A stretch of 64,000 nucleotides of DNA from OLB4 sp002050165 (GCA_030263475.1 SZPC01000003.1:186001-250000), one strand, 5' to 3'. Numbered from the stretch's first letter, positions 16,345-25,452 are shown. Program-made: numbers and translations. The notes: a model not told the origin generated them from the letters alone.

Positions 16345-19130
16345 GCATATACACTTTCTTCTTTTGCGGCATTCTGAATTTTCTCAAGTACATCTTCCGC
16401 TTTGATTGGCAGTTTTGTTATTCGTGCGCCGGTTGCATTATAGATAGCATTCGCAACAGCAGGGATTACCGGATGTAATGCACCTTCACCACATTCTTTC
16501 GCTCCAAACGGTCCTTCAGGATCGGATGATTCAATAATATTTGTATCGAACTCGGGAGTATCAAGTGAGGTCGGAATTTTATAATCGATGAAATTATTAT
16601 TCAGCATCAACCCATTGTAATATTTCATTTCTTCGCTAATTGCCTGACCAATCCCCATGTGCCACGACCCCTCAAGTTGACCCTCGACTGCAAGCGGATT
16701 TATTGCTTTCCCGCAATCGTGTGCCCCCCATACATTAATTATTCTCACCTGCCCTGTATTTTTATCAACTTCAACTTCCGCAATACACGCACCGAAACTG
16801 TATGACGGACTCAGCCCTGCGCCTGCTCCTTTGAAGTTACCGCCAAGTTTTGGCGAGATGTAATTACCGCTGACAGTAATTGCACCGCGGTGTGCTGTTA
16901 CAATATCCACTGCTTCGAGCCACTCGAGATTTACCTTTCTGTCATTACTGTAAACTTTTCCTTCTGAAATATTTAATTCAGAAATATTGCATCCGGTCTT
17001 TTTAGATACAGCGGTAAGAATTTCCAAACGTAAATTTTCCGCCGCTGATTTAGCTGCATTACCGCACATGAAAGTTACCCGACTTGAGTAACTCCCCAAA
17101 TCAACCGGAGTCAGCAATGTATCAGCAGCCAATACGTAAATCTTTTGCATATCAATACCAAGAGTTTCAGCAACTACCATTGAAAGCATCGTATCACTTC
17201 CCTGTCCAATATCACTCGCACCGGATGAGACAAGAACACGACCGTCAAAATCTAATTTTAGGTGGACTACAGTTTGGGGATATTCGTTCCAGATTATCGG
17301 CAATGCGCTACCGCTGATAAAGAACCCGCATCCGACACCAACGCCTCTGCCAGACGGTAAGTGACCGAACTTTTCCCTCCATCCGGATTTCTCCATAACA
17401 GTTTCAATTGCTTCTCTACTGCCATTAGATGTTATCCTGAACTCGCCTACGGTTAGAATATTTTCGTTGTAAAAATTTTTCAACCTTAACTCACACGGGT
17501 CAATATTAAGTTTGTATGCGAGGTCATCAATCAGAGATTCAATAGCAAATCTCGAATTCACTGCACCATGCCCGCGCATAGCGCCGCTTTGTGGTTTATT
17601 CGTATAAACTCGGTAAGTCTTAAAACCTATATTTCTGATATCGTAAGGAGCCTGAAGTAGAACACCATTGTAGTATGATGTAACAACTCCAAAACTTCCG
17701 TAAGCTCCGCCATCAATCGCTATATCAGCGTCAAGAACTTCAAACTTCCCTTCTTTGGACGCTCCTAGTGCCATTGTCATTTCTGATGGGTGCCGGCCAT
17801 GATTTGTAATAAAAACTTCCTCCCTCGACATCGTGGTTTTAACTGTCCTCCCGGTTTTCCTTGCAATATAAGATATAATAATCTCGTGGGGAAATGGATC
17901 ACTTTTCCCACCAAATCCACCTCCGACGTAAGGTTTTATCACCCTTACCCTGCTTAACGGAACTTTAAGTACTTTCGATAAAGCCCGATGAACGTAGTGT
18001 GGAACCTGCGTTGCAGTAATTAATGTAAGCCCGTTTTCGTCCCAGAACGCTGCAACGGAATGTGGTTCAGTAAATGCGTGATTGACCCCTTCAAATTCAA
18101 AATTCATTTGTGAAACTATATCAGCATTTTTTAATCCTTCCTTCTGATCGCCGAAACGGAGTTCTGCTTTCTTGTGAACGTTATTATTAAACTTACAATG
18201 CTCATGAATTTTTTCCGCATCACCAATATCATTCAGGGAACTTTCAATTGTGAAGAATGGCTTAATCGGAGTGTATTGGACATCAATCAACTTACATGCA
18301 GCTTCGGCAATCTCGTTGCTTTCTGCCGCTACCGCTGCAACTATTTCCCCGACATAGCGCGTCTTCTCAATTGCCATTGCAGTTTCATCCTGTGAAACAG
18401 TTAAAACTCCGAATTTTTCCGGTATCTCGGAACCAGTTGCAATATAAACGACACCTTCAATATCTAATGCTTTAGAAACATCAATACCATCAATTTTAGC
18501 GTGAGGGTGAATGCTCCTGAGAAATTTACAGTAAAGTGGGTTCTTAAACCTAATATCATCTGCATATTCGGCATTACCGCGTACTTTCTTTTCAGCTTCT
18601 ATGAATGGTACAGAGGAACCTATAATTTTTCCGTTTAATTCCTCAACTGGTATGGACTCAACTCCGATACTACTTAACTCAACATATTCACAAACCGCAT
18701 CAATAATTTTTTTGTAACCTGTACACCTGCAAAGGTTACCTGAAAGCGCCTCTTTAATGTCCTCCCTGCCGGCATTGGGATTCTTCTTGACGTAATCAAG
18801 AGCAGTAATTATCATTCCCGGGGTACAAAATCCACATTGCAGCGCTCCTCGTTTAACAAATAAATCCTGCAGCAGATGAAGGTTTCCATTAGCTTCAATT
18901 CCTTCTATAGTTGTAATTTCTTTTCCTACAGCTCTAATAACCGGGGTAATACAACTAAGGACAGGTTTATTGTCAACCATTACCGTGCAAGCGCCACAAC
19001 TCCCCTGATTACAGCCGACTTTCGTACCAGTAAGCCCTGTCTTTTCCCTGATTACATTTGCAAGCATTTCAGAGTTATCCGCCAGAACATCGTAACTTTT
19101 CCCGTTAATTTTAAGAGATATGTGTCTCAT
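16341..19130 (-). CDS. 4-hydroxybenzoyl-CoA reductase, fused gamma ([2Fe-2S]) and alpha (molybdenum) subunits
   Basis: Chain of 929 aa. Residues 1-155 form a two-[2Fe-2S] domain, with plant-type cluster Cys40, Cys45, Cys48, Cys60 and second cluster Cys99, Cys102, Cys134, Cys136 (LQCGFC, NLCRC). From about 165 onward is the molybdopterin-binding aldehyde-oxidase/xanthine-dehydrogenase domain with VGGGFGGK and the C-terminal catalytic-Glu motif GAKECGEG. In Thauera these parts are the separate HcrC and HcrA, so this is HcrC-HcrA fused head to tail, like some aldehyde oxidoreductases. With HcrB next door it should remove the phenolic hydroxyl of 4-hydroxybenzoyl-CoA. The cofactor is expected to be cytosine-dinucleotide type, consistent with the upstream MocA-like gene and XdhC. 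Confidence 0.85.
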   Translation of the reverse strand: MRHISLKINGKSYDVLADNSEMLANVIREKTGLTGTKVGCNQGSCGACTVMVDNKPVLSCITPVIRAVGKEITTIEGIEANGNLHLLQDLFVKRGALQCGFCTPGMIITALDYVKKNPNAGREDIKEALSGNLCRCTGYKKIIDAVCEYVELSSIGVESIPVEELNGKIIGSSVPFIEAEKKVRGNAEYADDIRFKNPLYCKFLRSIHPHAKIDGIDVSKALDIEGVVYIATGSEIPEKFGVLTVSQDETAMAIEKTRYVGEIVAAVAAESNEIAEAACKLIDVQYTPIKPFFTIESSLNDIGDAEKIHEHCKFNNNVHKKAELRFGDQKEGLKNADIVSQMNFEFEGVNHAFTEPHSVAAFWDENGLTLITATQVPHYVHRALSKVLKVPLSRVRVIKPYVGGGFGGKSDPFPHEIIISYIARKTGRTVKTTMSREEVFITNHGRHPSEMTMALGASKEGKFEVLDADIAIDGGAYGSFGVVTSYYNGVLLQAPYDIRNIGFKTYRVYTNKPQSGAMRGHGAVNSRFAIESLIDDLAYKLNIDPCELRLKNFYNENILTVGEFRITSNGSREAIETVMEKSGWREKFGHLPSGRGVGVGCGFFISGSALPIIWNEYPQTVVHLKLDFDGRVLVSSGASDIGQGSDTMLSMVVAETLGIDMQKIYVLAADTLLTPVDLGSYSSRVTFMCGNAAKSAAENLRLEILTAVSKKTGCNISELNISEGKVYSNDRKVNLEWLEAVDIVTAHRGAITVSGNYISPKLGGNFKGAGAGLSPSYSFGACIAEVEVDKNTGQVRIINVWGAHDCGKAINPLAVEGQLEGSWHMGIGQAISEEMKYYNGLMLNNNFIDYKIPTSLDTPEFDTNIIESSDPEGPFGAKECGEGALHPVIPAVANAIYNATGARITKLPIKAEDVLEKIQNAAKEESVYA

Positions 19131-19208
19131 TAAATTAAATTGAATGAATTTTGAAGTCCGTTTTTAAAATAATAAATAATTGTCTAAGGTCAAATGATTT
19201 GTAAAGTG

Positions 19209-19940
19209 TCATAAACCTGCGCCTATACTTTTCCCACCATCAATATATATTGTCTGACCTGTAATGAAATTTGTCCCCGGTGATAGAAGGAATGACACAG
19301 CATTTGCAACATCCTCAGGCTTCCCCATGGAACGAGTTGGTTGTGATTGAATTAACTTTGTCAACACTTCTTTATCAAGTTGTCTGGTTAATGGTGTATC
19401 AATTAGTCCAGGTGCAACAGCATTGACAAGAACATTGTATTTACCAAGTTCAAGTGCCAATACGCGTGTAAGCCCTATAACACCGGCTTTCGATGCGGAA
19501 TAGTTACTCTGACCTATATTTCCAAGCCAAGCTCTTGAGGCTATATTGACAATCTTCCCGTAGTTCTGTGATTTCATGACTATTGAGGCTTCACGGCATA
19601 GCATCCATGTACCTCTGAGATTAATACTTAAAACTGTATCAAACTCAATAAGTGACATTTTCCATATCAAATTATCGCGAATAATACCTGCATTGTTCAC
19701 AAGTCCGTAGAGGTCGGAATATTTATCATTAAATTTTTCGAAGAAATTCCTTATGTCAGTTTCGATACCAATATCTATATTGAAATAATCCAGTTTTCCA
19801 TAGAATTCTTTTTGCAAGGCACTGCCCCCCTCCTGATCTTTATCAAATGCGATAACATGGTAAGATTCATTTATAAGTCGTTCGGCTATTGCCCTGCCAA
19901 TTCCTTTCGCTGCTCCGGTAACAATTACATTACGGTTCAT
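19209..19940 (-). CDS. Short-chain dehydrogenase/reductase (FabG-like)
   Basis: Classical SDR of 243 aa: cofactor loop TGAAKGIGRAIAE at the N-terminus, NNAG motif, catalytic Ser in VNIASRAW and Tyr-x3-Lys in YSASKAG, and C-terminal ITGQTIYIDGG. It would oxidise or reduce a hydroxyl/keto group with NAD(P). It sits inside the hydroxybenzoyl-CoA reductase operon, 7 bp after xdhC and 78 bp before the fused subunit gene. The substrate is not readable; a hydroxyacyl-CoA or cyclic alcohol intermediate of aromatic degradation is possible. Confidence 0.8.
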   Translation of the reverse strand: MNRNVIVTGAAKGIGRAIAERLINESYHVIAFDKDQEGGSALQKEFYGKLDYFNIDIGIETDIRNFFEKFNDKYSDLYGLVNNAGIIRDNLIWKMSLIEFDTVLSINLRGTWMLCREASIVMKSQNYGKIVNIASRAWLGNIGQSNYSASKAGVIGLTRVLALELGKYNVLVNAVAPGLIDTPLTRQLDKEVLTKLIQSQPTRSMGKPEDVANAVSFLLSPGTNFITGQTIYIDGGKSIGAGL

Positions 19941-19947
19941 ATATTTC

Positions 19948-20763
19948 TCATGCAGATTTTGGTTTTACTTCAGGATAATCCCCGCTAGTTGCAGAACTTA
20001 TTCTTCCGGTCTGATTTCTTAACCGGATTATTTTAGCCATAATACTCAACGCTATTTCTGTCGGTGTTTCCGCACCAATATCTAATCCCATAGGCATATC
20101 AATCTTGTTTATTAAATCTTCAGAGTGTCCCGTTTCACGGAGCATTTTTTTTGTGATTTCAACCTTCCGTTTGCTGCCTATCATACCCAGATAAGCATGG
20201 CTTTTTCTTATGCAAGCAAAAAGTAAATCTCGATCGGTCTGATGGCTATATGTCATGATTACAATAAATGTGTTTTGATTGAAAGGCAGGAAATTTATAC
20301 ACTCGCTGAATGGAACATTCATTTTATTAATCTTTTCATTTGAAATTTCATCCAGATATTCTTTTCTATCGTCAATTACAACTGTATCGAAATTTAACAT
20401 CACGGAAAATTCAGCCAGAGCCTTTCCGGTGTGGCCGGCGCCGAAAATGTATATTCTGTTTTTTTGTAAAATCGGTTCAATGTAAATTTGCACACTCCCA
20501 CCGCAACACATTTGATGTTGATGAAGTAAATCGTGCCGGAACAGTTTTGGCTCATTGAGTTCAAGCACCTTTAGAGCATCTTTTATCACTTGTCGTTCGA
20601 GGTTACCTCCGCCGATAGTACCTTTAATTGAGCCATCTGATTTCACTATCATTTTTGCACCTTGCCGTCGCGGTACTGAACCCTGAACTGAAACAACAAC
20701 ACACAAAGCAGCGGGAAGTTCATTTTCACCGATATTATCCAGTATTTCCGTTAACGAGTTCAT
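19948..20763 (-). CDS. xdhC: XdhC/CoxF-family molybdoenzyme maturation factor
   Basis: Protein of 271 aa with an N-terminal XdhC/CoxI domain (GSVPRRQGAKM, then GTIGGGNLE) and a C-terminal Rossmann domain (IYIFGAGHTGKALAEF, then MIGSKRK). XdhC proteins bind the molybdenum cofactor, help its sulfuration and deliver it to xanthine-oxidase-family enzymes. The next genes downstream encode such an enzyme, so the client is probably the hydroxybenzoyl-CoA reductase. Its ATG overlaps the stop of the MocA-like gene (ATGA). Confidence 0.88.
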   Translation of the reverse strand: MNSLTEILDNIGENELPAALCVVVSVQGSVPRRQGAKMIVKSDGSIKGTIGGGNLERQVIKDALKVLELNEPKLFRHDLLHQHQMCCGGSVQIYIEPILQKNRIYIFGAGHTGKALAEFSVMLNFDTVVIDDRKEYLDEISNEKINKMNVPFSECINFLPFNQNTFIVIMTYSHQTDRDLLFACIRKSHAYLGMIGSKRKVEITKKMLRETGHSEDLINKIDMPMGLDIGAETPTEIALSIMAKIIRLRNQTGRISSATSGDYPEVKPKSA

Positions 20764-21311
20764 ACCCGATCAATTGAACTTTTATATTTTTCCCAATCCA
20801 ATGGCGTATTTAAATTTATAATCAAGTTTTCGTTATCTGATTTAAAGTAAACTCTGTTGAACCCTCTCAATTCATCCCTAAGGTTCCAATCCAAACCTCG
20901 CTTTGATGCCAGATGCTTTAAAATACTTTCTCCAATTAAAACAGGATGACCGTTAATGCCATTTACGAATGGAACAATATAATCATTAGCATTTCTTAGT
21001 AGTTTTGACATTTCAACAATCGCATTCCCTGACGGAGCTGGGTTATCGATATTTTGGAAAAAGCAACCTTCCTGCGAAAGAGAATTTTCCGCAGCCAATT
21101 TTATGGAATACGTCCTCCCTTTTTCCGGAAAAGAATTTACAATTACATCAACGTTAAATTTCCCGGTTGTAAAAGAAAACTCTGAATCTTTAAACAAACT
21201 CTCATTGGCAATAACTTTAATGTTACTTATACAGGCAGACCGGTAATTTGCGATACAGGTTTCAATTAATGAGATTCCTTTAACTTGGAGCAATGGTTTA
21301 GGTTTACCCAT
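20760..21311 (-). CDS. MocA-like molybdenum cofactor cytidylyltransferase; start codon unclear
   Basis: NTP-transferase of the MobA/MocA fold, with SSRMGKPKPLLQV, a ENIDNP-like acidic site (QNIDNPAPS) and GHPVLIG where MocA proteins carry their C-terminal motif. It should make molybdopterin cytosine dinucleotide for the hydroxybenzoyl-CoA reductase downstream. The coordinates use the first standard start (ATG 21311), but that would cut the nucleotide-binding loop: the same frame continues upstream with HAAIIFCAGNSSRMG as far as about 21356, ending near TDIK, with no ATG, GTG or TTG before a stop at about 21399-21401. A rare start (for example ATT at 21377) or a base error is implied. First gene of the minus-strand operon. 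Confidence 0.75.
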   Translation of the reverse strand: MGKPKPLLQVKGISLIETCIANYRSACISNIKVIANESLFKDSEFSFTTGKFNVDVIVNSFPEKGRTYSIKLAAENSLSQEGCFFQNIDNPAPSGNAIVEMSKLLRNANDYIVPFVNGINGHPVLIGESILKHLASKRGLDWNLRDELRGFNRVYFKSDNENLIINLNTPLDWEKYKSSIDRV

Positions 21312-21421
21312 CCGGGATGAATTACCGGCACAAAATATTATGGCTGCGTGCTTTATATCGGTTAATTTATTACCAATTAAATATAAGAATTTAACATGAA
21401 ATTATTCTGAAAAAAAAATTT

Positions 21422-21445
21422 AAACTATGATAGTTGTCATAGTTT
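21422..21445. promoter_or_regulatory. Perfect 9-bp-arm palindrome between divergent hcr and bcr operons (Crp/Fnr-type operator)
   Basis: The arms AAACTATGA (21422-21430) and TCATAGTTT (21437-21445) are exact reverse complements around a 6-bp spacer. The inner TATGA-N6-TCATA is the Crp/Fnr-family layout and resembles the TGTGA-N6-TCATA site at 2101-2116. It lies 69 bp upstream of the bcrC ATG and roughly 65-110 bp upstream of the divergent MocA-like gene, so it can control both operons. A TAGTATTG element at 21463-21470 lies at a suitable distance to be the bcr promoter's -7/-10 region. Confidence 0.65.
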
Positions 21446-21514
21446 TTATATCGTGATACGGTTAGTATTGACATCATTGATGAATTTTACTGTTCTAAAC
21501 CGAAATAAATTTCA

Positions 21515-22681
21515 ATGCAAAACCTCGAAAACATAATAAATTTATGTGAGGAGAAGGCGTTTGACCTTCACTTCAGTCATGCAAAGAAATGGAAAGCTGA
21601 AGATGCTTCCAGAGTAATAGTCGGATATCTGCCGATATATTTTCCGCGCGAGATTGTACATGCTGCAAACGGAATGGCAGTGGGAATAATGGGCGCCGGC
21701 GACAGGAAACAGATTATAAAGGGTGATGCCTATTATCAGTCTTACATCTGTCACTTACCGAGAGGTGTAATTGAAATGGCGCTTGACGATAATCTTGATG
21801 ATTTCGATGGGTTTATTTTCCCTGCAATTTGTGATTGCATCAGAAACCTTTCCGGAATGTTCAGGATCAGTAAAAAAGGTAAATTCAGCAGATACTTCGA
21901 TTACCCCCAAAACTTTAAACGCGATATCGGTGGTAATTTCTACCTCGAGGAACTGTTGAAAATTTTGGACGATATTAAAGCAATTAACAACGTTAAGCCT
22001 TCAAAAGAAGATTTGAACAGATCAATCAAACTTTACAATAAAAATCGAAGGCTCATCGAAAGGCTCTACGATGTAAGACAGGAATACCCATGGAGGTTAT
22101 CAGCTGTTGAGACTTACTACATCCTCCGCGCCGGGCTTTCTATTACCGTTGAAGAACACAATAAGATTCTTGAAGATGTGCTTGAACACATTGAGAACAA
22201 TGAGCGCGGAGAACAGATGGATAACATCAGAGTTGTTGTCAGTGGATCGTTTTGCGAACAACCACCGATTGGATTAATCAAATCTATTGAACTTGCAGGA
22301 TGCTATATTATTGACGATGATTTTATGCTTGGTTCAAGGTGGATAATCGGCGACGTTGATGAGGATACCGAGCATCCGGTTGATGCGCTTGTTCGGGCTT
22401 ATATTGAGAGAAGTACTTTTTCGTCTGCTGTTTATGACGTCGGTAACCCAAAAGGGAAACGACTTGTTGACCTTGTAAAACGAAGAGATGCCGACGGTGT
22501 AATATTTTCTGCTGCAAGTTTCTGCGACCCTGCATTGTTGGACAGACCGGAATTACAAAAATCGTGCGACAATGCCGGGATTCCTCACATTAATTTCCAA
22601 TACCATGAAAATACCGGACAATTTAAAGTTATTAAAGAACAAGCCGGTACTTTCTCAGATAGTATTAAACTTTGGGCATAA
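21515..22681 (+). CDS. bcrC: Benzoyl-CoA reductase subunit C
   Basis: One of the two 2-hydroxyglutaryl-CoA-dehydratase-like subunits (388 aa) that form the substrate-binding, [4Fe-4S]-carrying half of ATP-dependent class I benzoyl-CoA reductase, which reduces benzoyl-CoA to cyclohexa-1,5-diene-1-carbonyl-CoA. Recognised by GYLPIYFPREIVHAANGM, GAGDRKQIIKGDAYYQSY, ICHLPRGVIE and FPAICDCIRNLSGM, which closely match BcrC of Thauera. Length fits BcrC (about 385). First gene of the operon; ATG at 21515, downstream of the palindrome at 21422. bcrB follows after 13 bp. Confidence 0.95.
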   Translation: MQNLENIINLCEEKAFDLHFSHAKKWKAEDASRVIVGYLPIYFPREIVHAANGMAVGIMGAGDRKQIIKGDAYYQSYICHLPRGVIEMALDDNLDDFDGFIFPAICDCIRNLSGMFRISKKGKFSRYFDYPQNFKRDIGGNFYLEELLKILDDIKAINNVKPSKEDLNRSIKLYNKNRRLIERLYDVRQEYPWRLSAVETYYILRAGLSITVEEHNKILEDVLEHIENNERGEQMDNIRVVVSGSFCEQPPIGLIKSIELAGCYIIDDDFMLGSRWIIGDVDEDTEHPVDALVRAYIERSTFSSAVYDVGNPKGKRLVDLVKRRDADGVIFSAASFCDPALLDRPELQKSCDNAGIPHINFQYHENTGQFKVIKEQAGTFSDSIKLWA

Positions 22682-22694
22682 TAAAAAAAATATC

Positions 22695-23987
22695 ATGAGC
22701 AACACAACCGAAGCAGTAAAAGAACGAAGCATGATTCTCCAAAAGGAGATGCTGGCTAAACAGTTCAAGGAACTGTCAATGGCAAAGGAATTAGGGAAAA
22801 AAGTAGTTTACACATTTGTACCGGGTAACCTTACTGAACTAATACTATCATTTGACATGTTACCCGTCTATCCCGAGATAAACGCTTTGCAATCCGGAAT
22901 GAGAAAAAAATCCCATGCGTACATCAGGGAAGCGGAAAAAATCGGATTCTCGGAAGATGTTTGCACCTATGTAAAATGTGATATCGGAATGATGTTGAAC
23001 GGAAACATCGGACCAACCGGCGAAAAATTACCTGACCCCGACTTGTTATTGCTGAGTTATACCGGTTGTTATACTTTTATGAAATGGTTCGAAAATCTTG
23101 AGAGATTATATCCAGGCGTACCTGTTGCAATGCTACATACACCATATCAGGAGGATGGGAGAATTGCTGACGAGCAAGTCGAGTACATGGTGAAACAACT
23201 CAAAGAGGAGGTAATTCCCAAAATGGAGCAAGTATCCGGAAAAAAATTCGATATGGACAGGCTTGCAAAGATGATGGAAAATTCAGCGAAATCCGAAGAC
23301 CTGCTCGTTAAAGTTCTTCAAAGTGCGAAACGGATTCCTACACCAATTGATGCCTACTTTGCCGGTGTTTATTATATCGGACCGATTTTTACAGCATTCA
23401 GGGGAACCGAAGAAGCAGTGGAATATTACAATGAATTGTGGAATGAGGTTCAGGACAGGATAGAAGCAGGTTTAGGACCGATAACACCCGAGGGAGAGCT
23501 CGCTGAAGAAAGATTCAGGCTTGTAATTGAAGGTCCGCCAAACTGGACAAACTTCCGCGAATTCTGGAAAATATTTTATGATATGGGTGCGGTTATTGTA
23601 ACATCAACTTACACAAAGGTCGGTGGCACTTATGACCTCGGTTTCAGGCACGATTCCTCCAATCCGCTCGAAAGTCTTTCGAAATATTGTATGGGATGCT
23701 ATACAAATCTTAGCCTCCCGCAAAGAGTTGACCTGATTGAACAATATGTAAAAGAATATAGTGCCGACGGTTTCCTCATTAATTCCATCAAAAGTTGTAA
23801 TTCATTTTCTGCAGGTCAGTTAATGATTATGAGAGAAATAGAGAGACGAACCGGCGTACCCGTAGGATTCATCGAGTCTGATCTTGTTGACCCGCGTTAC
23901 TTCTCATACGCAAATATTAAGAATAGACTTGAATCATATTTCCAAATGCTTGATCAAAGGAAAATAATTCTCTCTAAACAAAATTAA
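22695..23987 (+). CDS. bcrB: Benzoyl-CoA reductase subunit B
   Basis: Second dehydratase-like subunit (430 aa), pairing with BcrC. I use the ATG at 22695 (MSNTTEAVKE), 13 bp after bcrC; the frame is open further upstream, but that part lies within bcrC and is not family-like. Conserved blocks include FVPGNLTELILSFDMLPVYP, VCTYVKCDIG, SYTGCYTFMKWFE, YCMGCYTNLSLP and IKSCNSFSAGQL, with cysteines able to ligate a [4Fe-4S] cluster. It has the length and gene order of Thauera-type BcrB. Confidence 0.94.
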   Translation: MSNTTEAVKERSMILQKEMLAKQFKELSMAKELGKKVVYTFVPGNLTELILSFDMLPVYPEINALQSGMRKKSHAYIREAEKIGFSEDVCTYVKCDIGMMLNGNIGPTGEKLPDPDLLLLSYTGCYTFMKWFENLERLYPGVPVAMLHTPYQEDGRIADEQVEYMVKQLKEEVIPKMEQVSGKKFDMDRLAKMMENSAKSEDLLVKVLQSAKRIPTPIDAYFAGVYYIGPIFTAFRGTEEAVEYYNELWNEVQDRIEAGLGPITPEGELAEERFRLVIEGPPNWTNFREFWKIFYDMGAVIVTSTYTKVGGTYDLGFRHDSSNPLESLSKYCMGCYTNLSLPQRVDLIEQYVKEYSADGFLINSIKSCNSFSAGQLMIMREIERRTGVPVGFIESDLVDPRYFSYANIKNRLESYFQMLDQRKIILSKQN

Positions 23988-24024
23988 TCTGAAATTCTCA
24001 AAGGTAAATTACTAAATAAGCTTT

Positions 24025-25449
24025 ATGAACAAATATTATCTCGGAGTTGACCTCGGCTCGACAACATCAAAAGCAGTAATCATTAATGATAACGATGAAA
24101 TAATCGGTCGCGGAATAACCAATACCCGCGCAAATTATTCAGTAGCTGCCGATATTACAAAAGATGAAGCCATTTACAATGCCCGATTCTCTGTACTTAA
24201 AAAAAATCTTGAAAAGCAGATGGAGGTAAAACCTGAATTCAAACAATATATTACAGACCTCGAAAGCGTTTTCCAATATGAACAATTCAAAATCAGGCTC
24301 GATAAACTTGGCGATGAACTTGTAAAAACCTGCAGAAATTATTCTCCGGACAAAGAGAAGCAGGAAGAAATGATTGCTCATCTGATTGACATCCGACGCG
24401 CATTTAAACCAAAGATCAAGCATGAATACCTCTACAATAACCTTGGTGCGAAGAATCAATTTTTCAGAGATATTGTATCAGAGAAATATAATGAAGAAGT
24501 CAACAAACTTGATTTATCCCTATTTGAGCCAATGATGACTATTTGGGATAAAAGTATAAGTCCTGCTGAAAACGAAAAAGTAAAATTTGATTTCCGGGAA
24601 CTCGTTTATAAGGCAATGGATGAACTGAAAAAGAAATATCAGGAACTACCCGACACTGCTTCCGAAAATACGAGCGTAAACTTTGATGTTGAAATGAATC
24701 TACTCAAGGGTAAGTTTGAAAATGCCGAAGATACACTACGCCAGCACATTGACGAAATTTCCGCATTGGAGTTCAATATAGCTAACATGACCGGAACGGG
24801 TTATGGCAGAGCTTTACTGCCCTTCCCTCAGGAGTGCATCAGATCCGAAATCTTGTGCCACGCCTTCGGTGCACACGCAATTTTCCCCGATACCAGAACC
24901 GTGCTGGATATTGGCGGTCAGGATACGAAAGCTATTCAGGTTGACCAGTACGGGCTTGTTACAAGTTTCCAGATGAACGACAGGTGTGCAGCAGGATGCG
25001 GAAGATATCTCGGCTATATTGCTGATGAGATGAGCATTTCACTCAACGAATTGGGACCGATGGCAATGAAGGCTGAACGGGAAGTCAATATCTGCTCAAC
25101 GTGTACGGTATTTGCCGGGGCTGAATTACGTGAGCTGACAAATCTCGGAGAGAAGCGCGAAGATATCCTTGGCGGTTTACACAAGGCGATTATCATGCGG
25201 GCTATGTCCTTGATAGCAAGATCAGGTGGTGCTTTCAATGAATTTACATTCACCGGCGGTGTAGCAAGAAATCCGGCAATTGTTAAATATCTCACTGAAC
25301 TTGTAAGAGAAAATTACGGTAACGATATAAAAATCAATATTGATACTGATAGTATTTTCATGGGAGCGCTGGGAGGAGCGTTATTTGCAAAAACAAATGT
25401 AAGCGCTGATCTTCCAACTAAGAAGAAAAAGCAGGAAGTACACGCTTAA
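24025..25449 (+). CDS. bcrA: Benzoyl-CoA reductase ATPase subunit A
   Basis: Large ASKHA-fold ATPase subunit (474 aa) that couples ATP hydrolysis to electron transfer toward BcrBC. The N-terminal phosphate loop is VDLGSTTSKAVII. An inserted helical region follows (about 50-250), then the second half with GTGYGRALLPFPQ, LDIGGQDTKAI, and the bridging-cluster cysteines Cys321 (DRCAAGC) and Cys357/Cys360 (ICSTCTVFA). The long N-terminal insertion is typical of Thauera-type BcrA and differs from Azoarcus-type Bzd ATPases of about 300 aa, so this enzyme is Bcr-type. The gene is separated from bcrD by the gene at 25453. Confidence 0.94.
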   Translation: MNKYYLGVDLGSTTSKAVIINDNDEIIGRGITNTRANYSVAADITKDEAIYNARFSVLKKNLEKQMEVKPEFKQYITDLESVFQYEQFKIRLDKLGDELVKTCRNYSPDKEKQEEMIAHLIDIRRAFKPKIKHEYLYNNLGAKNQFFRDIVSEKYNEEVNKLDLSLFEPMMTIWDKSISPAENEKVKFDFRELVYKAMDELKKKYQELPDTASENTSVNFDVEMNLLKGKFENAEDTLRQHIDEISALEFNIANMTGTGYGRALLPFPQECIRSEILCHAFGAHAIFPDTRTVLDIGGQDTKAIQVDQYGLVTSFQMNDRCAAGCGRYLGYIADEMSISLNELGPMAMKAEREVNICSTCTVFAGAELRELTNLGEKREDILGGLHKAIIMRAMSLIARSGGAFNEFTFTGGVARNPAIVKYLTELVRENYGNDIKINIDTDSIFMGALGGALFAKTNVSADLPTKKKKQEVHA

Positions 25450-25452
25450 AGC

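Noticed and set aside
22572..22694. N-terminal extension of bcrB from an upstream in-frame start
   Set aside because: The extension lies inside bcrC, is not BcrB-like, and the ATG at 22695 directly begins family sequence.
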